DNA of 32,162 nt. It comes from Belliella alkalica. Its GTDB lineage: Bacteria; Bacteroidota; Bacteroidia; Cytophagales; Cyclobacteriaceae. This document shows, piece by piece, positions 26,030-32,162 of this stretch. The notes below the pieces were generated by a model. The model searched no databases, was not told the origin of the DNA, and saw only the letters and a list, made by a program, of their open reading frames with translations. The stretch lies in assembly GCF_022549785.1 (NCBI RefSeq), contig NZ_JAKZGO010000031.1:1-32162 (forward strand), read 5' to 3'. Every line of letters begins with the position of its first letter. The first letter of the stretch is position 1. Made by a program: the position numbers and the translations under genes.

Positions 26030-26207
26030 AGCCGCTGTTCTTTTGTGTTTCATCTTCGAAAGGCAAGTCTTTCATGTGGTCGATGTAGTTTTTATCTGCT
26101 TTGACTACCCAAATAAACATCCCTACAAAGAAGAGCACAAAGATCAAGAGAGAGATGATAGGGTAGATTTCTATGTTCTCGATGGAACTTAAAATATCTT
26201 TTTTCAT
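26016..26207 (-). CDS. ccoQ: CcoQ-like small subunit of cbb3 oxidase
   Basis: A 63-residue protein with one membrane helix (ISLLIFVLFFVGMFIWVV, residues about 18-35) followed by DKNYIDHMKDLPFEDE, a short cytoplasmic tail typical of CcoQ/FixQ. It overlaps the ccoP start and follows ccoNO by 11 bases. CcoQ stabilises the oxidase complex. Confidence 0.85.
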   Translation of the reverse strand: MKKDILSSIENIEIYPIISLLIFVLFFVGMFIWVVKADKNYIDHMKDLPFEDETQKNSGYEKV

Positions 26208-26218
26208 AGTTCTGTGGA

Positions 26219-28351
26219 TTAAGGGTTAGAAGCTGTTGTCTTTTTAATGTCCGTACCTAATCGTTGTAGATATGCTATCAAAGCAACGATCTCTGATTGT
26301 GGCAATACTTCCACTCCTGCAGACTGCAAGTTTGCTACAATCTGATCTGCCTGAGCATCTAAGTCTGCATTTGCATGTTGATCATACCCTTCAGCATATG
26401 GAACGCCCAATTTCTGTAAGGTCCTGATTTTAGCAGGGACATCATTATGCGACATCATATTGGTTGCTAACCATGGATATGGTGGCATCAAAGAACCTGG
26501 TGACATACTTCGAGGATCTACCATGTGATGGTAATGCCAGCTATCAGGGTACTTACCTCCCACTCTATGCAAATCTGGACCTGTTCGCTTGGAACCCCAC
26601 AAGAATGGACGGTCATAGACAAATTCGCCCGCTTTAGAATACTCTCCATAACGCTCCGTCTCCGATCTGAAAGGCCTAATCATCTGAGAATGACAACCTA
26701 CACAACCATGTGATATGTAAAGATCTCTTCCTTGAAGTTCTAAAGGCGTATAAGGTTCTACACTAGAAATAGTAGGCACATTGGATTTTACCAAAATAGT
26801 AGGGATTATCTCAATAGCTCCTCCAATCAAAATTGCGATAGTAGCAAGGACTGTAAAGAAAATAGGCTTTCTTTCCCATGCTCTATGCCAAAACTCTCCT
26901 TTTTCTTCTTTGTGTGGTACCAAAGCCGGAGCTTCGTCAGCTTCTTCAGGTACGAAAGTCCCTTGGCTAGCTGTCTTGAACATATTGTACACCATCAAGA
27001 ATACACCAGATAAATACAACACTCCACCAAACGCTCTTAGCATATACATTGGTACAATCTGCACCACTGTCTCCAAGAAGTTAGGATAAACCAATCTGCC
27101 TGCATCTGAGAATTCTTTCCACATCAATGACTGAGTCAAAGCTGCTACATACATTGGTAGCGCATAGAAGATGATTCCTATGGTTCCCATCCAAAAGTGA
27201 GTGGTAGCGAGTTTAGTCGAGTATAAATTGGTCTTCCACATTTTTGGCCATAACCAATATAGCATCGCAAAAGTGAAGAAACCATTCCAGCCCAATCCTC
27301 CAATATGTACGTGTGCTACAATCCAGTCAGTATAGTGAGCGATAGCATTTACATTTTTCAAAGAAAGCAAAGGGCCTTCGAAAGTAGCCATGCCGTAAGC
27401 TGTCACAGCCACTACCATAAATTTCAAAACAGGATCAACTCGTACTTTGTCCCAAGCTCCTCTCAAAGTCAAAAGACCATTGACCATACCTCCCCAAGAA
27501 GGTGCTATCAGCATCACTGAAAATACCACACCTAGAATCTGAGCCCACTCAGGCAAAGCTGTGTAAAGCAAATGGTGAGGTCCAGCCCAGATATAAAGGA
27601 AAATCAAAGACCAGAAATGGATAATCGATAGTTTATAGGAATAAACAGGTCTGTTTGCCGCTTTAGGCAAATAATAGTACATCAAACCCAAGAATGGAGT
27701 CGTAAGGAAAAATGCAACTGCATTATGCCCATACCACCACTGAACCAAAGCATCCTGAACCCCTGCATACGCAGAGTAACTTTTGAAGAAAGAAACAGGG
27801 AGTGCTAGCGAGTTAAAAATATGAAGTACTGCTACAGTAATGAAGGAAGCCAGATAAAACCAAATCGCAACATACATATGCTTCTCTCTCCTCTTGATCA
27901 AAGCACCAATCATATTTGCTCCAAAAGCAACCCAAACCACTGCAATCAAGATATCAATTGGCCATTCCAATTCCGCATATTCTTTGGAACTTGTCAGCCC
28001 TAGAGGCAAGGTAATCGCTGCCAAAAGAATGATCAGTTGCCATCCCCAGAAATGAAACCAGCTAAGTGCTTTGCTCCACATGGGTGTTTTCAACAACCTT
28101 GGCATGGAATAATAAATTCCAGCAAAAATTGCGTTACCCACAAATGCAAAAATTACTGCATTGGTGTGTAATGGCCTAATCCTACCGAATGTAGTATAAG
28201 GATTCCCTAAGTTGGCCTCGGGCAAAAACAGCTGGGTAGCTGCCAATATCCCGACCAACATCCCGACGATACCCCAAGCTATTGTGGCTACGCCAAAGTA
28301 TTTTACGATCTTGTTGTCGTAACTGAACTGTTCCAATGTTGTCCCTGACAT
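26219..28351 (-). CDS. ccoN: CcoN-CcoO fusion, catalytic core of cbb3 oxidase
   Basis: A 710-residue fusion of haem-copper oxidase subunit I (about 1-470) and the membrane-bound cytochrome c subunit CcoO (about 500-700). The low-spin haem histidine is in RPLHTNAV (His62). The CuB region has WYGHNAVAFFL near 208 and GPHHLLYTALPEW near 257. The high-spin and low-spin haem ligands are in VHIGGLGWNGF near 345. The CcoO part has one haem c motif, CVGCH, near 550, and RTGPDLHRVGGKYPD with MPPYPWL. It reduces oxygen to water with high affinity and pumps protons. In proteobacteria CcoN and CcoO are separate proteins; the fusion is known in Bacteroidota. It is flanked by ccoS and ccoQ. Confidence 0.95.
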   Translation of the reverse strand: MSGTTLEQFSYDNKIVKYFGVATIAWGIVGMLVGILAATQLFLPEANLGNPYTTFGRIRPLHTNAVIFAFVGNAIFAGIYYSMPRLLKTPMWSKALSWFHFWGWQLIILLAAITLPLGLTSSKEYAELEWPIDILIAVVWVAFGANMIGALIKRREKHMYVAIWFYLASFITVAVLHIFNSLALPVSFFKSYSAYAGVQDALVQWWYGHNAVAFFLTTPFLGLMYYYLPKAANRPVYSYKLSIIHFWSLIFLYIWAGPHHLLYTALPEWAQILGVVFSVMLIAPSWGGMVNGLLTLRGAWDKVRVDPVLKFMVVAVTAYGMATFEGPLLSLKNVNAIAHYTDWIVAHVHIGGLGWNGFFTFAMLYWLWPKMWKTNLYSTKLATTHFWMGTIGIIFYALPMYVAALTQSLMWKEFSDAGRLVYPNFLETVVQIVPMYMLRAFGGVLYLSGVFLMVYNMFKTASQGTFVPEEADEAPALVPHKEEKGEFWHRAWERKPIFFTVLATIAILIGGAIEIIPTILVKSNVPTISSVEPYTPLELQGRDLYISHGCVGCHSQMIRPFRSETERYGEYSKAGEFVYDRPFLWGSKRTGPDLHRVGGKYPDSWHYHHMVDPRSMSPGSLMPPYPWLATNMMSHNDVPAKIRTLQKLGVPYAEGYDQHANADLDAQADQIVANLQSAGVEVLPQSEIVALIAYLQRLGTDIKKTTASNP

Positions 28352-28353
28352 AC

Positions 28354-28536
28354 TTACTTTATTTTATTTGTTGGTACTTTTTTATCGATTTTTGACTGTT
28401 TATTTTCAAATAGAATTCTAATCGCTGGAGTATGATTGTCATCAAACTGACCATCTTTCATCGCTCTGAAGAATAGGTAGAGAAATGAACCCGCCAGGAT
28501 TAAACTGATTGCTATTAAGATGAATATGACTTCCAT
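28354..28536 (-). CDS. ccoS: CcoS, cbb3 oxidase maturation protein
   Basis: A 60-residue protein with a single membrane helix (VIFILIAISLILAGSFLYLFF) followed by the family signature AMKDGQFDDNHTPAIRIL. CcoS is required for insertion of cofactors into CcoN. It ends 2 bases before ccoNO begins and starts 2 bases after ccoI ends. Confidence 0.93.
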   Translation of the reverse strand: MEVIFILIAISLILAGSFLYLFFRAMKDGQFDDNHTPAIRILFENKQSKIDKKVPTNKIK

Positions 28537-28538
28537 GT

Positions 28539-30977
28539 TTACCAGATTTTATCTTTTAGACCGCGCTTATATGCTAGATAATTCGTAGTGATTGTTGTAA
28601 AAATCACCACCGAAATACTGCTGATAGGCATTAGAATCGCACAGAAAACAGGGCTTACCAAACCTTGCACAGCAAAGTAAACCCCAACCGCATTGTAGGT
28701 AAAACTTAACCCAAAACTTGCTTTGATAATACTTCTGCTAGTCTTTGCGAAATCAAGAAAAGCAGGAAGCTTAGAAATGACCGATGCATCCATAATCGCA
28801 TCTGATGCAGGAGAGAAGTTTGTCACCTTATCAGTTACTGCTATCCCTACATGACTTTCTCGAAGTGCCCCAGCGTCATTCAAGCCATCACCTACCATCA
28901 TGGTGTTCGCTCCTTTGTTATTCAATCGCTTGATGTAAGCAAGCTTGTCACTAGGTCCTTGATTGAAATTCATGGATATGCCTTCACCAAAAATATTGTT
29001 CAAATTAACCCTTTCATGATCCTGATCTCCTGAAAGAAGATGTACTGCCCTTTCTTGCCGCACTTCTGAAACCACATTTTGGATTCCTTCACGAAGACCA
29101 CTTTGGATAAAGAAATAACCTAAAACATAATCCTCTACAGCAAAAAACACTAAGTTCCCCCCTTCAGGCAATCCATTACTTGAAGCTCCTACAAACTCCA
29201 TGGACCCCAAACGAAACTCTTGGCTTTTGTATTGACAAACCAAACCTTTTCCTTGAGTCTCGTCTATGCTTTGAAGCTGCACTGGAGTAATTTTATCCAA
29301 ATATGAATTGATTCTATTACTCAAAGCATGCGTAGAGTGCATGACCATGGCCTTGATGATTTGCTTAGATTCATCAGAAAGCAATTCTCCTATATATTTA
29401 ACCTTTGCTTTATTAGGATCAGTCAAGGTGCCTGTCTTATCAAAAATTACCGTATCAACTTTTGCGATTTTCTCTATCGTCTGGGAATTTTTCAAGTAAA
29501 ATTTCCCTTTCCCAAATACCCTGAGCGTATTTCCCAAAGTAAATGGAGTGGACATAGCCAAAGCACAAGGGCATGTAATAATCAAAACCGATGTGAATGT
29601 CAAAACTCCCAAACTAACTTGTCCTTGGAGTACCCAATAAATCAAAGCTGATATTGCTATAAGCAAAACAACCATAGTGAACTTTCCAGAAACCTTATTT
29701 GCTAAATTTTCAAGACTGTTTACTTTCTCTTTTTCGAAGGATTCATTGTTCCATAAATCTGTCAAGTATCCTTGAGATGGGGATTTTTGGACTGTCAAAG
29801 TCAAGACAGTTCCTTTTTGCCTTCCTCCAGAATAGATAAGCTCTCCTTGTTTTTTGGCTACTGGCACTTCTTCACCAGTTACAAAACTGTAGTCTATATA
29901 TGCATCACCATCCAACAAAATACTATCCGCAGGGATCAACTCCTCATTTCTAACCCTGATGATATCTCCAACCTTCAATTTGATTAGGGGAATTACCTCT
30001 TCTTCGTTTTTGACCAGCTTGGTGACTGCTACAGGAAAATATGATTTATAGTCACGGTCAAATGATAAGGTGTCATAAGTCTTTTGTTGATAATATTTCC
30101 CAATCAACAAGAAGAATAACAACCCACCCAAGGTGTCCATATACCCTTCATTACCAAGAAAAAAAATATCATACAGACTATAAAAAAACAGTGTAACTAT
30201 GCCCAAAGCTATTGGTACATCCATATTTACGGCAGTGTTTTTCAAGGAAAGCCAGGCAGATTTGTAATAGTCTGTGGCGACATAAAAAAACACAGGCAAA
30301 GAAAGTAGTACATTTAGATAATTGAATGTCTTTTTGAAACCTTGCCCTAGCAACTCTGCCTCTGCGAAGTATTCTGGCAAGCTGAAAAGCATCATATTTC
30401 CAAAGCAAAATCCAGCTACTGCCAATTTGAAAATCAATTTTCTATTTGTAGGCAAAGCATTTTTCTTGTCAATGTCAGCTAAGTTGAGTGAAGGTTCATA
30501 TCCTATTCTTGAAAGCAACTGAACCAGTTCTTTAAGGCTAATCTGACCTTTTGAATATTTTACCTGAACTTTCTTTTTGATAAAGTCAACTCGTCCAGAG
30601 ACGACACCACTGTGAAGCTTTTGAAGATTTTCTAGCAACCAAATACAGGATGCACAATGGATCAATGGAATAGTGAATGTGATGTGAACTTCTGAATCGT
30701 TTTGAAAATCAATCAAGCGGTCAATAATCTCCTGATCATCCAAATAATCAAAGCGATTATCCTTTGCTTTTGAGTTCCCCAAACTGGTACCTGGAGCTTC
30801 GGCTATTTCATAGTAAGCACACAAGTCATTTTCATTCAAAACCTCATATACAAGCTTACAACCAGAGCAGCAAAACTCTTTTTCATCAAAATGCAAGACT
30901 TCATCCACACAACTTTCGCCGCAGTGGTAGCAGTTTGCTTTTGCTATTGGAGTATATATTTTACTTACCTTACCCAT
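28539..30977 (-). CDS. ccoI: CcoI-type copper-transporting P1B ATPase
   Basis: An 812-residue P-type ATPase. An N-terminal cysteine-rich zinc-finger-like domain (CYHCGESC at 16-23, then CCSGC at 36-40) is followed by a heavy-metal-associated domain with IHCASC near 105. Then come membrane helices, the TGE actuator motif (VTGEEVP), the CPC metal site (ITCPCALAMSTP), the phosphorylation site DKTGTLT and the hinge VGDGLNDAGAL. This architecture is that of CcoI/FixI, which moves copper out of the cytoplasm for the CuB centre of cbb3 oxidase, rather than the copper-detoxifying CopA. It follows the unknown gene at 31029-31661 after 51 bases and precedes ccoS. Confidence 0.93.
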   Translation of the reverse strand: MGKVSKIYTPIAKANCYHCGESCVDEVLHFDEKEFCCSGCKLVYEVLNENDLCAYYEIAEAPGTSLGNSKAKDNRFDYLDDQEIIDRLIDFQNDSEVHITFTIPLIHCASCIWLLENLQKLHSGVVSGRVDFIKKKVQVKYSKGQISLKELVQLLSRIGYEPSLNLADIDKKNALPTNRKLIFKLAVAGFCFGNMMLFSLPEYFAEAELLGQGFKKTFNYLNVLLSLPVFFYVATDYYKSAWLSLKNTAVNMDVPIALGIVTLFFYSLYDIFFLGNEGYMDTLGGLLFFLLIGKYYQQKTYDTLSFDRDYKSYFPVAVTKLVKNEEEVIPLIKLKVGDIIRVRNEELIPADSILLDGDAYIDYSFVTGEEVPVAKKQGELIYSGGRQKGTVLTLTVQKSPSQGYLTDLWNNESFEKEKVNSLENLANKVSGKFTMVVLLIAISALIYWVLQGQVSLGVLTFTSVLIITCPCALAMSTPFTLGNTLRVFGKGKFYLKNSQTIEKIAKVDTVIFDKTGTLTDPNKAKVKYIGELLSDESKQIIKAMVMHSTHALSNRINSYLDKITPVQLQSIDETQGKGLVCQYKSQEFRLGSMEFVGASSNGLPEGGNLVFFAVEDYVLGYFFIQSGLREGIQNVVSEVRQERAVHLLSGDQDHERVNLNNIFGEGISMNFNQGPSDKLAYIKRLNNKGANTMMVGDGLNDAGALRESHVGIAVTDKVTNFSPASDAIMDASVISKLPAFLDFAKTSRSIIKASFGLSFTYNAVGVYFAVQGLVSPVFCAILMPISSISVVIFTTITTNYLAYKRGLKDKIW

Positions 30978-31028
30978 TTTGGTGTTTTGATTTGATAATT
31001 TGGTACATGCTTTTTGTCATGGAAAAAA

Positions 31029-31661
31029 TCAATAGGATAAATAAAATGACAGGTTATTATACCACATCCCTCCTTTGTAGAAATGAAAAAGGACTTTCGC
31101 CAAGTCTGCTTGGTAGTTTTTGGAAGTTACTAGCATAGTACATTTATGCTTGACAGCATAAGACCAAAAATCTCCAATCCTTGTAAAGTTAAACTTGATG
31201 AATGACGTTTCGTAGGTATGTTCACTGATCAATTGAATTAGCTCTTGTTCATCCCTTTGTTTTGCCTTTGGTATGAAAGAAGGTGAAATAATCGTAGCCT
31301 TGCTACTTCTTATGTTGTTTTGGAAAAGCTCTATGAAATTTTTGATCAAATCAGCAGATGCAAGTGTACCATCATAATGAAATAGTAATTGATCAGTTGA
31401 TAGTTTGTTGTCATACAAAAGAACTGGAATGTTGCATGGATTTTCCTCGAAAACTTTAGGCATCTCAGATTCATGAAGCCAATCAAGAACATTGGGTAAA
31501 TATGCTGTGATTAAACTAGGATGTTGGTTTGGATGACACATTAAGCTTCCTTGTAACTCAAGAAGCTCAGAAAATCCCGACGGCAATTGATTACAAAAAT
31601 ATTTCTCTATCAATTCGTCTGGAATTGTCAGCTTTAAATCAACTCCTTCTTTTAGATGCAT
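31029..31661 (-). CDS. Protein of unknown function, first gene of the cbb3 cluster (USP-like?)
   Basis: A 210-residue protein without signal peptide or membrane helix, so cytoplasmic. I do not recognise a firm family. Residues about 70-160 (NIPVLLYDNKLSTDQLLFHYDGTLASADLIKNF, split by a loop from KATIISPSFIPK) have the alternating strand-helix pattern of a universal-stress-protein-like fold, and a second strand-helix part follows (HKCTMLVTSKNY). The typical USP ATP-binding G-2x-G-9x-G(S/T) motif is not seen. It is the first gene after the promoter and operator, 51 bases before ccoI, so it shares the transcript. A regulatory or stress-linked role in low-oxygen respiration is inference. Confidence 0.55.
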   Translation of the reverse strand: MHLKEGVDLKLTIPDELIEKYFCNQLPSGFSELLELQGSLMCHPNQHPSLITAYLPNVLDWLHESEMPKVFEENPCNIPVLLYDNKLSTDQLLFHYDGTLASADLIKNFIELFQNNIRSSKATIISPSFIPKAKQRDEQELIQLISEHTYETSFIKFNFTRIGDFWSYAVKHKCTMLVTSKNYQADLAKVLFHFYKGGMWYNNLSFYLSY

Positions 31662-31681
31662 AGCTTTCGTATTATTTAATA

Positions 31682-31689
31682 CAAAGCTA
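31682..31689 (-). promoter_or_regulatory. -7 promoter element of the cbb3 cluster
   Basis: On the minus strand this reads TAGCTTTG, a perfect TAnnTTTG, 20 bases before the first ATG at 31661. The predicted start is near 31678. No good TTTG -33 element is seen, as expected of an activator-dependent promoter. Confidence 0.6.
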
Positions 31690-31728
31690 AATCCTTAAAC
31701 ACTCCCTTTTTGTGATTAGAATAAGGTC

Positions 31729-31752
31729 AAAACATGATTAATATCATGTTTT
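31729..31752. promoter_or_regulatory. Crp/Fnr-type operator candidate upstream of the cbb3 cluster
   Basis: A perfect palindrome: arm AAAACATGAT (31729-31738), spacer TAAT, arm ATCATGTTTT (31743-31752). The core TGAT-N4-ATCA has the spacing and inner bases of the Fnr consensus TTGAT-N4-ATCAA. Its centre is about 62 bp from the start point predicted from TAGCTTTG, close to the class I position (-61.5). Confidence 0.6.
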
Positions 31753-31770
31753 TATACTCTGGCGTATTTG

Positions 31771-31787
31771 TAATCTTATTAAGATTA
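31771..31787. promoter_or_regulatory. Second inverted repeat upstream of the cbb3 cluster
   Basis: TAATCTT (31771-31777), ATT, AAGATTA (31781-31787): perfect 7-bp arms, 18 bases from the larger palindrome. It has no T-run and is AT-only apart from one pair, so chance is possible. The rest of this 387-base gap (31662-32048) holds the promoter, operator, the terminator and a hairpin; 31800-31950 shows nothing I can identify. Confidence 0.3.
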
Positions 31788-31955
31788 ATACTAAAAGTTA
31801 CTGTATAATTTTATATAACCGTCTACTCTTTTATTAGTACCAAAAAAACTAATCAACTAAAAACCCCTGTACAGTAGCATAAAGGACGATTATGTGCATG
31901 ATTAAATTGACAAATTCACCTATTTGTTTCATTTCAAATAACCATTACAACTTAA

Positions 31956-31998
31956 ACAATAAAAAGACCCACCTCTAAGAGGTGAGTCTTTTTATTGT
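31956..31998. terminator. Long terminator hairpin downstream of the OmpA-family gene
   Basis: ACAATAAAAAGAC (31956-31968) pairs with GTCTTTTTATTGT (31986-31998), and inside it CACCTC (31970-31975) with GAGGTG (31979-31984) around loop TAA. A and T runs on both sides allow termination in either direction. The only gene needing it is the minus-strand OmpA-family gene. Confidence 0.88.
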
Positions 31999-32013
31999 GA
32001 TTTTAAGAGACTT

Positions 32014-32040
32014 CCCGCATGCTATGCCTATGCAAGCGGG
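32014..32040. other. Small hairpin between the OmpA-family stop codon and its terminator
   Basis: CCCGC (32014-32018) pairs with GCGGG (32036-32040), then TGC (32020-32022) with GCA (32032-32034) around an A-A mismatch. It may protect the 3' end of the OmpA transcript. CACCTTTTTT follows on the plus strand. Confidence 0.4.
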
Positions 32041-32048
32041 CACCTTTT

Positions 32049-32162
32049 TTACTTCTTCAGCTTCAACTCTGTCCTTCTGTTTAACTGATGCTGGGCGGCA
32101 TTGCACTCTCCACAGTCCACTACCGGCCTTGTCTTGCCAAACCACTCGTGCTGCATCCTTGC
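32049..32162 (-). CDS. OmpA-family protein, C-terminal end (cut by window edge)
   Basis: The last 37 codons and a TAA are present, on the minus strand. The peptide contains QHEWFGKTRPVVDCG, then CNAAQHQLNRRTELKLKK. This is the end of the OmpA peptidoglycan-binding domain, with the NRRTE motif whose Arg and preceding residues contact diaminopimelate; in Bacteroidota these proteins often have PD40 or TPR domains ahead. The rest lies beyond the window. The Cys pair in DCGEC is also seen in Bacteroidota relatives. Its transcript ends at the hairpin at 31956-31998. Confidence 0.8.
   Translation of the reverse strand, partial: ARMQHEWFGKTRPVVDCGECNAAQHQLNRRTELKLKK

Noticed and set aside
30764-31138. 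A 124-codon plus-strand frame over the ccoI start and the unknown gene
   Set aside because: It is antisense to the two real genes and to the gap between them, and its composition is not protein-like.
31891-31977. A 28-codon frame between the operator and the terminator
   Set aside because: It is too short, runs into the terminator arm, has no ribosome-binding site and lies in AT-rich sequence.
1-32162. CRISPR arrays, tRNA or rRNA genes, complete insertion sequences
   Set aside because: No regularly spaced direct repeats of CRISPR length, no tRNA-like cloverleaf with a T-loop GTTCRA, no rRNA sequence and no full transposase were recognised by eye; a formal scan was not possible.

Overview
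The window is AT-rich and densely coded. It looks like a chromosomal segment of a Bacteroidota bacterium, probably Cytophagales and possibly Cyclobacteriaceae. Supporting signs are promoter elements of the TTTG / TAnnTTTG type, a Bacteroidota-style cbb3 oxidase operon with fused CcoN-CcoO and a single-haem CcoP, a NagB fused to a PIG-L/LmbE-like domain, and IPT/kelch surface lipoproteins. The taxonomic call is inference from protein families, not from a marker gene.

Layout. (1) Positions 1-4390 are an accessory surface region. It holds the N-terminal end of a tyrosine recombinase on the minus strand, a 5'-truncated kelch gene, and a tight pair encoding an outer-membrane beta-barrel protein and a large IPT/kelch lipoprotein. 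(2) Positions 4396-8720 carry proteostasis genes: lon behind a short perfect inverted repeat, a doubtful small ORF, and hslU. (3) Positions 8756-12668 hold single genes: a short-chain dehydrogenase, a capsular-type glycosyltransferase, sixA, a cold-shock protein and a CBS/DUF294 nucleotidyltransferase-like signalling protein. (4) Positions 12818-17656 hold amino-sugar and sugar genes: the NagB fusion, a ROK kinase, and a convergent Tat-exported Gfo/Idh/MocA protein, followed by a Qnr/MfpA-like pentapeptide-repeat protein. (5) Positions 18278-20470 contain a 465-base gap with mutually exclusive hairpins (a possible structured RNA), then a YidD-TPR-membrane fusion with a small secreted partner. 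(6) Positions 20562-31661 are respiratory: hemN on the plus strand, then a convergent minus-strand cluster, in transcription order an unknown (USP-like?) gene, ccoI, ccoS, ccoNO, ccoQ, ccoP, ccoG, fixH and a SafE/DsbD_2 membrane protein. (7) At the right edge are a strong terminator and the last 37 residues of an OmpA-family protein.

How the genes work together. The minus-strand cluster contains what is needed to build a high-affinity cbb3 oxidase: catalytic subunits, copper-loading P-type ATPase, and assembly factors CcoS, CcoG, FixH and SafE. HemN nearby supplies haem when oxygen is low. A 24-bp palindrome with the core TGAT-N4-ATCA lies upstream of the first gene. It is about 62 bp ahead of the start point predicted from a perfect TAnnTTTG element, the class I position for a Crp/Fnr-type activator. 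This suggests oxygen- or redox-dependent control of the whole cluster.

No complete, clearly new multi-gene system was found. The best leads are the palindrome and the unknown first gene of the cco cluster, the YidD-TPR fusion, the structured-RNA candidate, the inverted repeat before lon, and three separate intergenic heptanucleotide triplets.
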